DNA of 64,000 nucleotides from Salvia splendens. Lineage: Eukaryota > Streptophyta > Magnoliopsida > Lamiales > Lamiaceae. The stretch covers positions 31,965,322 to 32,029,321 of the forward strand of contig NC_056032.1 of assembly GCF_004379255.2 (NCBI RefSeq), written 5' to 3'. The notes beneath the pieces are model-generated. The model had not been told where the DNA came from. It ran no database searches and was given only the letters and a program-made list of their open reading frames with translations. Made by a program: the position numbers and the translations under genes. Positions 11,033 through 23,048 of this stretch are shown in pieces. Positions within the stretch are counted from its first letter, which is position 1. Each line of letters opens with the position of its first letter.

Positions 11033-12381
11033 ATTTTTCTTTCCGCTTTGGACCCGAGAGTCTTTTTCAGTCTTAGTCTAGACTTGTTTCGCTAGACTAA
11101 AATAATAGTGATAATAATAATAATGATAATAATAATAATTATGCATTGAAGGCTCAACATCCCGCTTCGCCACGCTCAATCAAGAAAGAGGTAATTTATT
11201 TTATGAAAATTTTTTTTATGAGAAAGTTTTCTGGAAATGAGATGAGAAGAGCTATGGTTATGAAAACAAAGTATGTTTTACAATGGGATAGAGGAGCTAT
11301 GGTATATATATGTGTGTGTGTGTTTTGCGAGAAGATGAAAATCTATGGTGATAGAAATATGTATGTTATGCAATGGGGTGATTTATCTTTTATGAAAAAA
11401 AATTGATCAATGGAAATACTGTGTTTATGAATTATTCGAAAATTTTTTAGTTTCGAGAAAAATAGTTTTAACTTTTTCGTTTGGAAAATTGAGCTATGGA
11501 AGTATGATGATATTTATGTTATGAGGTGCAAAGTATGATGCGTTATTCTATGGAGTGTTTTATACGATGGATGAAAGTTTATGCGAAAGTATATTTTAGT
11601 TTTGAGTCAAAACTTTTACTTTAAAAGTGAGATGTGGAAATTTGAGGAAAGTGTGAAAGAATTTGAAGAAAGCTTTTGTGTCAAAATTTTATGAATGCAA
11701 ATGTGAGGTGCGAAAGTGTTTAGCTATGAGATGTGAAAATGTTGTGTGTTTATCTTGTGGTATGAATGACGTTAATTGTGGTAGATGTTGAGATGAGAGA
11801 TGATGAAGTATGTGGCGAACATAGAGTGCTTATGTTGTAGGCTAGATTGAATACACGCGAACCGTAGTTTAAGTTGAGATAATCTATCACTTTCCCGAGT
11901 GACAAAAATGAACGAAAATCTGAAAGTTTGGGGAGAACCCCTAATTTGTCAAGGCACAACGAGGCAAGGAGATCGAGAGTGCGAATGGATGCCGGTGGAC
12001 CATGAAACTTTTTCTTAGAATTGCGTGAAACGTTCGAGCAAGGTTGATGTGTGAACTATTTTACTATTTCCTACGTTTTCCATGAACGACAAGAACAAAA
12101 AGAAGACGAAGAAGATTTCAAGAAGTGGAAGATAGCGAAGATGAAATGAAGTTCAAATGCAAAAGAGGGTGCAAGACAAGGAGGGATGATGCGAAGTGCG
12201 CAATTTAATTTAATATAGTCTAATCTCGCGTATTATTAAAAGTGGCAGCGATGTGACTTTCAACTACAATGTTAATTAAGCGACATGAGGAAGCTGCTTG
12301 GAAGACAAGATGATGGAGAAATTCTGTTTTCGAAGGACGTAAGCAAATTTCGGGACGAAATTTTTGTTAAGATGGGTAGAT
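11033..12381 (+). other. Internal region of the Tekay-like element without gag or pol
   Basis: It begins with a (TAA/GATAA)n stretch (11105-11140), then AT-rich and G/A-rich sequence with only short frames. Reverse transcriptase, integrase, protease and zinc-knuckle motifs were looked for and not seen. The 3' end has the polypurine priming region at about 12340-12381. Confidence 0.7.
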
Positions 12382-14221
12382 TGTAACACCCGTAAAAAAA
12401 ATCAAATAAATCTAATTAAATCTTTTCCTAGTTGACTTCGTCAAATATATTTCTCTAAACCATATCACCAAACGATTTCCCCATATATATACTCCCTAAA
12501 ATCTCTTCAACCACCAAATCCATCAATATCTATCAGTTTTGCCTATATATATCCAATCAATCCCACGATCTTTCTACACATAAATTCAATACTAAGAAAA
12601 ACCAGGAACTAAAATTTAGAGAAAGAACCGAGTTGGAGAAGAGAGTTTTCTGCCGCCTAAGAAGGTAATCACCGATCAATTCCCAGCCTTGATTTCCTTG
12701 CATTCATTTAGGATAACTCGAATTTTGGAGCATGAAATCTGTAGTATTCGGACAGTAGGTTCCGACGCATGTTTGACCGATCAAACGAACTCCTTTTTAT
12801 ACGATTCTTTTTTCTGAGTAAACCTTAAGGTATCTTCTGTGTGGTGTGTAAATTTCAACCTATTTGGACGAAAGATGTATTTTTGGTGAATTTTTGAAGT
12901 TGACTGCGCAGTTCTGCCAGAAATTGTTTTTCTCGACCAGGGAGTTACGTTTTCGATTTGACCGACCTAAAAAGATTATTTTGATGTGAAATTTTAATTG
13001 AATGATATTTTATGTGTCTACTGTATTGTGGAAAAGTTTCAGCCCCAACGGATACCGGATGAATTTTAAATGATTTTTACAAACCAACCGCGCAATTCTG
13101 CCAGTTTTGTTGTTAGGTGAAAATATCACTTGTTGCTAAGTTTTAATGAATTATATGATGCATGTATGATTTAAGAAGGTATCCTATGGCATGATTATGT
13201 GTAACACGTTGAGAAGTATTATGGCATGTTTTTCCTTATGTTGATGAACGTTCGGGAATGGACAATCTAAGAAAACGATGAAAGGAACGATAGGATATGC
13301 ATGATAATTGTAATAATGGAAAACCTGATTGTGTGGTGATATTGACAAGGGTTGTTGCACGTACGAGGGTACCAAGAGTAAAAGGTTGCGTAAAGTCGTG
13401 ATTGTGTGGTATAAGCAAGCGAGGTGGGCTTTCTTTTTAAATATGGGCAATGCCCCAAGTATATTTTTATGTGAAAATGATACGAATATTTGTCATGCCG
13501 TGTTTTGTTTTATTCTATGGAACCTATCTGATGTGGCTTTTGCCATCAATGGATAATCGAATTCGGGTCTGTCTAGGGAGTGAGTCCCTATTCAGGCTAG
13601 TGTACACCAATGGGGATCGTGAGCCGTCTTTTGAGTCGGCCGGTCTAGTGACTTGGAATGTGGCCACATTCTTTGTCATCAATGGATCAGATATGGTAGA
13701 CATCTATGGGAAAATGACTGATCAGTCGAGTTTTACGATGAAAATTATTTTAGTGTCTTGGGCAATTTCTAAAGTTAAAACCCAAGGTCACTCAATGGTG
13801 GCATGATAAATATTTTTTATAAAATGATTTCGGCATGAGTCCACTGAGTGCATCAAGTACTCAGCCCTGCATTTCTTTTTAAAAATGTGCAGGTTGAGCG
13901 TGACGGGTGCGGTGGGTGTTGAGCAAGACCGTTGAAGAAATTTAAGTGTGTAGAATGTGTCATGTCTTCACACGTGGCATATTCCTTCTCTCAAATGCTT
14001 CCGCTAAGTAGTTGTCTTTCTTTTGAGTTCTTGTATCGTTGAGATAGTATTCATTTTTGAGTTGTTGATTGTTGAGATACTCTGATTTTATTCGAGCTAT
14101 TCCCATTTGTTTCTAGCTATGGTTGAGTTGTGTTGATTTCCCCCTTTCTTCCCCGCTTCTCTAATCCTCCCCTAGTCGCGATCAACCGTGTTTTCTATCC
14201 TTAGAAAATGCGGGCGTGACA
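12382..14221 (+). repeat. 3' LTR of the Tekay-like element
   Basis: Same length as the 5' LTR (1840 bp) and about 99% alike. Differences are scattered single substitutions. Confidence 0.95.
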
Positions 14222-14934
14222 AATAGGGTATGAGGAATATTCATAGAAATATGCTCGTATCAACTCCCCACAGTTGAAATTCGCCTAGTCCTCAAGGTGG
14301 AAACCAAGAAGCAAGAAGGCGGTGCAACTCTGAAATTTGGCTATCATAAAACATGTTGCAAAAATTGACACTGACATAATCTCGATGAATATGAAAAAGG
14401 AACCCAGATATAAGAGCTTGAGGTTTTGAAATTTGCTGACTAAGGTCTCATTCATAAAGAAAGTTTGCAGCAATATGAGCATGGCTCGTGCTCCTAACCA
14501 CCGCGCAGAATGTGCCAATCGCAATGGCCACCAAAGACTCCAGAATCTCTTCATCCAGTTTAGTTATGACAAAATATACCATCACCACGAGTAAACCACC
14601 GTGGATTACAAATGACTCATCAATGCCTTTTCCAATGGAAGTAGCATATGTAAACCATGATTTACCCAATAATATATCCACCAATACACTCTCTACCCAA
14701 AGAGTAACTGATGGAATTTGCTAAAGATTAATAGAAAAATTCCTACTAAAACCTGATGTGATCCTCGTCTCGACCATGAAGCTACACACGAGAAGAGGAA
14801 ATATATCTTGGCCCGAAGTATTGAGTTGGCTAAAAATGAGAAGATAAACATGAAAGAATAGAGAAAGAGATAGGTTTGTGAAGAATGGAGATATAGAGAA
14901 AGTTCCGAGAATATTTCAAACATTATAGTTGATA

Positions 14935-15270
14935 TTTCTTTTGATTATTTTAGTGTTTAATGCATAATTATAGTTTAGGATTTACGTGTGGTTAGGGTGT
15001 AGTTAGACTTTAGGTTATTATTTTAATAATTACATTCTATTAGAATTAAGATTAGTAGTTATCTCACTATGAGATTTATTAGATTTTATATTCAATAGTT
15101 TGCCTATAAAAGGCGTGTAGTTTACTGAAGAAAAGGAGGCGATTTTGATTAATAAAAGTTTAGTTAGTTTTCTTGTTTGACTCTTGATTTTCCTTATTTC
15201 GACTACTCGTAGCAACGTGTTCGTTCTCGAAATAGTTTATCGATTTTTCGATTGAGTTTCCGCCCTCAAT
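14935..15270 (+). repeat. Possible LTR fragment with TATA box
   Basis: AT-rich sequence with a CTATAAAAGG box near 15103, a leader-like stretch, an AATAAAAG signal near 15152 and, at about 15270, tggcatcattcattc, which loosely resembles a primer site. No partner LTR was found. It lies inside the decayed gypsy element. Confidence 0.3.
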
Positions 15271-15589
15271 CGTGGCATCATTCATTCCATATTCACTCCA
15301 CACCTCACGTCGAGTCCATACCCATCTGAATTGTAAAGTCGTGGGAATGTCATGGCCACACAAGTTCTTGCAACTTTCATCCATATTCTGAAGCATGTTT
15401 GTGTTATAGATGTTACAAGTCACGGGGTGTCATGTCGGAGCCATTTTGCGACCGATATCGCAGGCCATATGGTCGATGAGAGGCTAATTTTTTCGGAGAG
15501 GTGTCGCGAGGTCTTGGCGAGCCAGCGAGGCTCACATCAAAACCACCAATAAATGTGGAGGGAACCACTAATCACATCTGCTACATCAT

Positions 15590-16901
15590 TGACTCAAATT
15601 TATTTTACCCAAATAATACCCGCAAGTGTACGGGGTTATTGTAGCAAATAGCAAGCAATAGTATATCGTATCCCACAGAGATAATTAAGTGTAAACCTAA
15701 GTACCACGAACAAATTTCAACTACTATCCAGACGATCAAGAATTTTGGGTTTGAAACTAACACCTACTAAAAGCATATAAAATCAGATATTAAAATAAAC
15801 AAGAGAGCAATTAAGCAAGTTGTAAAAGATGATAGAGAAATATGCAGAATTCAATGATCCAATGCACAACTCATAGCCTAACCCAATTGAAACCGATTTA
15901 CCATTTGAAGTCTCCAGAATTGTTGAATCAATCACAATTGTAGATTAAACCCCCTCCCGATGTGAGAAATCCGTAGATTAGGTGTAATAATTGAAATCTC
16001 CTTCTAATTCTTAGACCTAACTCCCAATAGTTTGATTAGATTAAAGATCACACTCAGAATCTCAACTCTCCCGAGTTTTATTGAATTAAGGAGTTAATTA
16101 TTCCTCTTTCAAGATTAAATATTTCATCTCCCGATTACTCTAAGAAACCCTAACACTCCCAATTGGTGATCAAGCAATTGATAGGAAAAAGCACAAGAAT
16201 AATTCAAACAATTGCAAGAGCAAGATAAAACGAAGTCAGTTGAATTAAAACTATGAATCAATGCATCTTCATCAAGAATTCTATATGAAATGTTTAGCTA
16301 CTCATGTTCATGGTAGAAAACAAATCAAAACTAGGAAAAACAGTGGAAATCATGATACGAATTATAATTGGCGGAAGAATTGAAGCTTGAATCTTCAATC
16401 TTCTTCCAAGAGTTCTTCAGAGAGAGAGTGTGTGTTTGGCGGCTGGTGGAGAATGAATAAAATTGACCTAAATCTTCCTTCTTATTCCCCTCTTCTAAAA
16501 ATCGCCAGATTGACGGACCCGGCCAGGTGGAATTAATCCACCGGAAAATCACCCGACCGAGTATAAATTTCTGGAATTCGCAAGGCTTTAGCAGACCACC
16601 CTGCCGGGTGGAATTATAACACAGGAAATTCACCCTATCGGGTCTTTCTTTTTCGGCACTTTCTGGTCTCTTCGAGGCTTTGTGATGGCACCCGACCGGG
16701 TGGATTTATTCACAGGATTCTCACCCGGCCGGGTGGGGCTCTTTTTACTCTGTTTTTCACTTATTTTTCCTAAAACACTCAACAAACACGTGAACTCCAA
16801 AACATATAGTAATTGACTAGAAATAACCATTTTGAACACCAAAACTCAACAATTATGCACATCAATATACAAATCACAACACTAAAAATATGAGTTTGTC
16901 A
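15590..16901 (-). mobile_element. Athila-like solo LTR (minus orientation)
   Basis: The borders are TGACAAACTCA on the minus strand at 16901 and tttgagtca at 15590. The words acccgcaagtgtacgggg and tatcgtatcccacagagat (15622-15690) are common in Athila-type LTRs. Flanks atcat (15585-15589) and aacat (16902-16906) are an imperfect target copy. There is no internal region, so it is probably the product of LTR-LTR recombination. Four copies of a CACCCGRCCGGGTGG-like word occur at 16510-16735. Confidence 0.6.
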
Positions 16902-17896
16902 AACATAATTGTAGATCTTTTCATAGACATCTATCCCAATTTGGATGCACCCTAATATCTCACGGTGAGCTCGAAAACAAAGGTTCTGAATGCTCATACA
17001 CATTGAGGACAGTGATGAAGCTTTCAGAAATCCATCACTCTCTTCATCGTCTAACAAAACCTCAACTCCAACTTAATCTCGGTTAGGCAATCGATCAATT
17101 GCAGTACTCGAACAAGATTTTTTTTACTGATTCATCACTACCATCGATGTGGCTAAAGGCAATGGCTCGTCGGGCTCTAGCAAGAGGGGGCGCTGCAGTG
17201 GTAGCGGCGAAACAACAGAGGCAGCAGGTTGAGAGCTGCGAGAGGCATCGGGAATCAGAGGCGTCCCTATATTCATCAAAGTCTCAATACTATTTGGGGT
17301 AATCCATGGACTACTCCTTCCATCATAAGTCCTCTGATCATACAATTGATGATTTTGGAGTTAAGGGAGAAATATTACGGATTATTAGTAATATTGGAGG
17401 TGAAAGGAGTATAATTAGAGGGGTAGGAGTAATCGGGCAGCTGATTGTAGGAATATCCGGAGGGGCATAAGGTCCGTCGGGCTGGTAGGGCGGTGGTGGT
17501 GGGTAAGCTTCTGGTTAGTAGGACATCGGCTACTGGTACCTGACCGGCTGGAGTCAGCGTTGAAACCTGGTGAGGGACGTGAAAGAGAACAACTGGGGCG
17601 GTGGCGGTCGGTTGCGGTAGGTGACACGATACCAGTGCCGTGTACGGGACGCTAAACGGAGTGGCTGGTGGAGGTCGCGTCGCGGCATGTGGATCGCCTA
17701 GGCGAAGTTATTTTGCATCCATCCGGGATACCATTTGCTCGACATCTGCGGTTAAGCGCTTAAGCTGTGAAACCAAGGCAGCCATCGATAGGTTCGGTTC
17801 CAAATCTGGCGTGTATAGTGGCGGTGGTGGCGGCAGGTAATCAAATTCTGATTACTCGTGTAAATCACGTTCGATGTAGAGCTAGTATGGTTGCTT

Positions 17897-18154
17897 TCAT
17901 TCCAAGGGGTTGGGTGGTTGATTGCGAGGCGGCTGACACGGGTGATGGCCGAATTGGTATGTCTGTGGATGCCTGTAAAACTCCGGGCTAACATAATTGG
18001 GTTGTTTCGGCTGCTGAAAGTCGGACTGTTGGGCAGCGTGGGATTGATACGGGTGCTGCCACTCCACGTAATCGAGTGTGTGCGTGGTTGGTTGCTGCCA
18101 ATCTGTATAAACGGGCTAGCCGAACTTTAAAATGGAATAGTTGCTTGACGTCAT
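17897..18154 (-). pseudogene. Broken gag-like N-terminus of the gypsy element
   Basis: The start codon at 18154-18152 lies about 40 bp inside the LTR. The frame gives MTSSNYSILKFG, an in-frame stop (18116-18118), then about 72 codons rich in Gln, Pro, His and Tyr (for example VYTDWQQPTTHTLDYVEW, ending PPRNQPPNPLE) before a second stop. A Q/P-rich leader fits plant gypsy gag N-termini, but no conserved gag domain is visible. Further minus-strand fragments (17124-17345, 17415-17627) may be debris of the same polyprotein. Function is lost. Confidence 0.45.
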
Positions 18155-18194
18155 GATGGTAATTGGAGGATGAGAACACGATGAAAGCACAAGA

Positions 18195-18485
18195 TCATAC
18201 GAGTAAGCTTGTATCGGAGAATACTGGCCAGAAATCGCCGGATAAAAGAGGTCCGTTCGGGGAAGGAATTCCGTCGAGCAACCGATGAATAAAGACTGGG
18301 AAAAGTAAATTGCAGGAGAGTGAATTACGATAAAAGATAATTGTATTTCTTCAATAAATGATTCCAAGGATAACAAAGACTCCTATTTATAATACTAATC
18401 TAACTTAGTGATCAAGAACAAATATATGGAAAGATATGCAAAATCAATACTAAACTAAATAATAGCGTAGATATGCTCGTATCAC
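18195..18485 (-). repeat. 5' LTR of the minus-strand gypsy element
   Basis: 291 bp, clearly similar to 8907-9176 plus 14227-14262. Shared words include agaaatcgccggataaaa, gaaggaattc and gataattgtatttcttcaat. Its outer terminus is altered (TC in place of TG at 18195), in keeping with age. Confidence 0.8.
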
Positions 18486-18490
18486 CCACC

Positions 18491-19590
18491 CACGGTCAAT
18501 CCTAAAGTTTAACGAACAACCTTATTTTTATCACATGTTTGTGGTTTTATTCTCTTGATAGACACTCTCTATTGGCTTTTTTCATCTTACATGTTAGTTT
18601 TTTCTCCTACTCTCTTGGCTTTTTAAGTATATTCTAACTCTCTAGTATTGATGTCCGAGTTCCCAAAGGTTTCAAGAAGTTTGTACTTTTCCTCGCCTTC
18701 AACTTCACTAGAGATATCAATGTGGGCATTCATGTTAGTTTATTCCTCATAATTGACCATGGATTCTCTTTCATCCTCACTTTGAACTCCATCGCCATGG
18801 TCAATCTCTGCCCTTTGGTTGATTCAACATCTTCACACTTGAGGTCTTGGATCTTTCTTTTGATACTTTGAATCAAAATCTTTGACAGAGGGAAATCTAG
18901 CAATAACTCAAGAGGCATCTTCGTAGAATAAATAGGATAAGATGTGTTTGTCTTCTATAGTGGGATACAACTTTTACTTGTATCACATCCACCATGTTAG
19001 GAGCTAGATCCCTTCCTTGCTCTATGTGACGCTTCTACCTAAATTGGTCTCTCATACCCCTTATGATACTCATAATTTGTATTCCTTCTATCTAGCTTGA
19101 GACTATTTGTAGAGTAATGGGACTCATTCATTTCTTTTTCCTTTACTAAATACAATTAGTATTGGTATACCGAAAAAACATGAAGTTCAACGATTGCTCG
19201 ATAAATATGTAATCACTTTAATCTGATTTGAGAAGAAGTAATTTATGTCTAAGAGCAAAAGGTTCTAGGTCTAAGAGCAAAAGAATCTAGGTCTCTGCAC
19301 TGTGTACTGGTCGTTGATAAAGTCATAAGATGTAGTTCCTTGTGTTAGAGTTTTGTATACTATAAAGCATCTTTCAAGTGGTTGTATATTGTAAAAACTC
19401 TTCACTTATTTTTCCAATTAATGAGAATGAATATTTTCTCATAATGTGTTATGTTTATATGTTTATAATGTTTTATTTACTGCATTTAATTTTATATAAA
19501 ACAAACAAGTCTAATTCTTCTACTTAGTAGACTGCTCGTGGACATTTCATCATAGAAAAGTGATAAGGTCAGTTCTTAGCATGGAAAATA
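18491..19590. other. Spacer without a recognisable gene
   Basis: AT-rich sequence. A short tandem duplication (ctaagagcaaaaggttctagg and a near copy) lies at 19249-19293, followed by a 3'-UTR-like stretch. A minus-strand frame at 18730-18918 has no family features that I can name. Confidence 0.5.
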
Positions 19591-19713
19591 GTACTCCCAC
19601 CATCCGCCATTAGGTGTCTCATTTGAATTGGCATGAGTTTTAAGAAATATGAAGAAAAGTGGATGAAAAAAGATAGTGGAATATATGACTCATTTTTATA
19701 CATTAGTTTTATA

Positions 19714-19935
19714 CTCCCTCCGTCCCCAAAGAATATGCACTTTGTGTTCAGCACGAGTTTTAATGCAAAATTGGTAAAGTAAGAGAGAGGTAGAGAGAAA
19801 AGTAATTAAAGTACTGCTAGTGGGAAATGGATCACACCTCATTAGAAAGAAAAGAGTTTGCAAAATTGGAAAGTGCATATTCTTGTGGGGCGGACTAAAA
19901 AGGAAATAATGCATATTCTTGTGGGACGGAGGGAG
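19714..19935. mobile_element. Stowaway MITE, 222 bp, complete
   Basis: Termini CTCCCTCCGTCCCCAAAGAAT and its complement are flanked by TA on both sides (19712-19713, 19936-19937). The terminal inverted repeats extend over about 35 bp (caaagaatatgcactt / aagtgcatattcttgtg). A further near copy of the end word lies just inside the right end. No gene. It is inserted in an older MITE. Confidence 0.92.
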
Positions 19936-20001
19936 TAGTATTAAAATGTGAGTGAGATGAGTTAATGGAATGTGGGGTCTAACTACCATTTATAGTAAAA
20001 G

Positions 20002-21389
20002 TGACAAACACGGATTTTGCATGTTTTTAAGGGCTAGATTTGACTAGTTTTAAATGTCAATCATGCAAATTATGTTCTTAAATTGCATATATTATACATT
20101 TGGTATTTTGAATGTGTTTGTTGATAAATGATAGAAAAAGATAGAAAAAAGATGCAAAAGGCCAAGGTGTAGCAGCCTCTGTTCGAGCCCATTCTGCCAG
20201 CAGGTTTGAAGTCCAATCAGTGCTTACTACATGTTATTCTCTTCGTCTTCGAAAGAGCTTCGCGTGGATACCTTAAACATCTCAATCGGAGTTCTGTAGA
20301 GAAAGTTATTACAATTCTACGAACATTGCGCAATGCAGTCAAAGCTGACGGAAATTTGGGCGGAAATTCAAGAAAGAGAATAAATTATTAAATTGTGAAA
20401 CCAAACCTCTCTCATTTCTTGTAGGGCACGAAAATAACCAAGACTAACCCTTTTTCTAGCCTATAAATACTCCTAAACCTAATTCATAATCCTCATCTCA
20501 GAGCCTCCAATCCTCTCCCTCTACACATTCTTTCATTCCATCTTCCACACATAATTCATCCATCTTCCATTGGAGCGGAGCTCTGCAGATCCAGGTAAGA
20601 AAAGACTGAAGATTGAAGATTCTACCTTGGGTTTTATCAATTTCTTTCATGTCTTATACTTTTATTTTTGTTTTTACTACTTGTCTATGAGTAGTTAAAC
20701 ATCATTTGTAGTTTTTTTTTGTGAAAACTATTATGAATATGTTTTGATTTATTGAATTGAACCTTTTTCTAGCTCTTGTGATTGTTTTGCTTGTTCTTGT
20801 AATTTTATTGTTCTTTTGTCTGACCAACTTTAGAACTATGTCCGTCCAACTAGATTAATCGAGAGATAGCTAGTTTTACGTGGTAAAAGGAACGAGTACA
20901 ACACATAGGTTTATCTGCACTCGAGAGAGGGGACCCTTTGTGAGGGCTTGAGTCTTAGGAACTTAAGGAGTTAGAATCTAATCTATTGGAAGGAGACTTT
21001 GATAGTTAGAGTCTAATCTACTAGATAAGTGCACTCGAGAGATGGCTTATCTGAAAATCGCGACTTTCCTAATAATCCTGGAGACACATAAAGGTAAAGG
21101 TTCTTTGAGATTAATCATCACTAGGTCGTAGTAGTTGGATCCTAAAACTCTACTTTCTTTAGCCTGTTTTGTATTATTTTATTTTTATACGTTTTTTATA
21201 TATTTTTTCTCTAGTTTAATCTTACTAAAACCCAAAACTCCATGTCTCTAGATAGTATATGACGCTTAGTATATGATAGCCAGTTGCAATCTTACTCCCT
21301 GTGTTTGATATTCCGGTACTGACCTTTAACTATACTAGTTCTACCATGTATGCTTGCAGGTATTTTTAGTGCTAATAAATAGTGCATCA
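20002..21389 (+). repeat. 5' LTR of the Athila/Tat-like element
   Basis: TG...CA bounded. A CTATAAATA TATA box lies near 20460. The 61-codon frame at 20206-20391 recurs in the other LTR and is not regarded as a gene. Confidence 0.93.
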
Positions 21390-21395
21390 AGTTTT

Positions 21396-21413
21396 TGGCG
21401 CCGTTGCCGGGGA
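21396..21413 (+). other. Primer binding site (tRNA-Asp)
   Basis: TGGCGCCGTTGCCGGGGA, six bases after the 5' LTR, complementary to the 3' end of tRNA-Asp. Confidence 0.95.
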
Positions 21414-23036
21414 ATATTATTGCTTTAAGCTGATATTGTAGAACGGTTGATAATACTAATTTAGAGTATAATTTTTTGTATAGTTTTATTTTGATTTTTT
21501 TTATCTGTTTTAAAAGGGTTGCTATTTGAGGAGAGCACGAAGCACAACAATTGATTACCATCGGCTCCCGTACAAAAAACATCCCAAAGGAAGTCCCGAG
21601 AATGGGTGCTAACTTATGAGCTTCAAAGAACGTCAAGCTAAAGACGTTAACCAAGCGCTTGTTGGGAGGCAACCCAACATCGGTATCATTTTTTTTATTT
21701 AATTTTATTTTAGTTTAATGTGTTTTCTTAGTTTACTCACGTCCCTATCGACTTTACAAACTTATTCTTAACTTAGTTTTGAATAAGTTTGGGGGATGAA
21801 GTGGTGGACCGTGAGTTTAGTTGTTTTTTCTTTTTTTTATTACTTTTATTTTATTTAATAAACCCGAGGTGAATCTTGTCATGAACATAACATAGAAAAC
21901 TTAGAAATACTCATGTTTAGGGACATCAGACCGAGTTGCCTATGATAAAAATTTTGTTTATGTGTTGGTTGAGTTGACTTGATACATTGATTTGAGAGTT
22001 TTGTAAAAATGTGTATAATTAATGAATTGCTTGTTTACCTTGAATCATGCTTATACCTTGTGAGACTTGAGCTATATGTTCTTTCTTGTGTGATTTATTT
22101 GCATTCATGTATTTGTTTCTAGAACTTGCTCCTAGTCTGCCTAAGTCTATATAGTGTTTAAATGATAAAAGAGGACGTTAGGTCATCCTTCTTAGCTACT
22201 TTATATATCCAAATTTATGACCTTATTCAAAATATTTTTCCCTAGCTAGCCACTTTGAGCCTTTAAAGCCTTTTTCTTTTGAAGCTAAATAAAGGGGAAT
22301 ATCCATACGCCCTTTGGTGAATTTTAGTTTATATTTTGTGAAAAGAGTTGGAGAGATAAGATAGAAAGAAAAGTAGTGTGCTTACTTGTGAAAAGTGCAT
22401 AGACACATGTGGTTTGAATGAGATATTTGATTGTGCATAAAAGAAAAAAAAAAGAAAGGATGTTCCAAAGAAAAAGATGAAAAGAAAAAAAAAATCAAAG
22501 GAATTTGGGAAGTGAGAAGAAATTGAGACAAAGTCTAGAATTTACTGCGATTTGAATTGTTGGTGGGGTGCTAAGTATGATGTAGTAGAAATTGATCACC
22601 TTTGCTATGTTTGGGTTTAGTCACTTTTTAGCCATATTTCCTCACCTTACCAAAGAGCCTACATTATAACCTAAAATAAAGACCTTTCGGATTTTTTATT
22701 TTAATCACATAAAGTAGAGGAGGGATTAGACTTCGAGCAAGCCTATGGTAAACTTTGCATGTTGCATGATCTGAGAGCATACACTTTTTCCAATATACAC
22801 TTTGTGAGTGAGTGATAAACTCACGTCTAAACACTTGTGAGAGCATGTACTTCAAGGTGATCAACGAGCTAGTAATGAACATGCACTAATAAGCTTTGCT
22901 TGATTTGATTTGTATTCTTGTCAAACTCTTTAATTCTTGTTACAATTTTTGAGGCAGCTATGAAGTCTAGTTCTTAGCATCCGTGTTTCTTTATTAGTTT
23001 TTCTCTTGTTTTGTTTGAGGACAAACAAATAATTAA
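21414..23036 (+). other. Internal region of the Athila/Tat-like element without coding genes
   Basis: AT-rich and devoid of long frames. It includes the conserved gttgggaggcaaccca word and an A/G-rich tract (22440-22510). No gag, protease, reverse transcriptase or integrase motif was seen. Confidence 0.7.
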
Positions 23037-23048
23037 GTTTGGGGGAGT

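Larger units (their letters stand above)
9177..14221 (+). mobile_element. Young non-autonomous Tekay/Del-like gypsy retrotransposon
   Basis: Two 1840-bp LTRs (9177-11016, 12382-14221) start TGTAACACCCG and end GTGACA. The 5-bp target copy AATAG is perfect (9172-9176, 14222-14226). The primer site TGGTATCAGAGCA (11020-11032) matches initiator tRNA-Met. The 3' priming region (ttcgggacgaaattt, then aagatgggtagat) is the usual end of plant chromoviruses. The internal part is only 1365 bp with no gag or pol, so movement would need enzymes from a relative. By eye the LTRs differ at roughly 17 sites (about 1%), indicating recent insertion. It sits inside the 3' LTR of the older minus-strand gypsy element. 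Confidence 0.95.
8907..18485 (-). mobile_element. Minus-strand Ty3/gypsy LTR retrotransposon, decayed, host to nested insertions
   Basis: Two related LTRs of about 300 bp begin and end with the TGATACGAG / CTCGTATCA palindrome: 8907-14262 (split by a 5-kb insertion) and 18195-18485. Flanks tccac (8902-8906) and cccac (18486-18490) are an imperfect 5-bp target copy. Next to the left LTR the minus strand reads a purine-rich tract, ctgtggggagt, a normal 3' priming site. Next to the right LTR it reads tgtgctttcatcgtg, similar in place to a primer site. Only a broken gag-like start (17897-18154) is recognisable; reverse transcriptase was not found. Confidence 0.75.

Noticed and set aside
8889..18485. 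A biosynthetic gene cluster around the SDR and AKR genes
   Set aside because: The AKR is a pseudogene 32 kb away, the intervening genes are a regulator, receptor kinase and CASPL; no cluster logic is visible.
20206..20391. 61-codon frame recurring at 23254-23439
   Set aside because: Part of the Athila/Tat-like LTR, no evidence of a separate gene.
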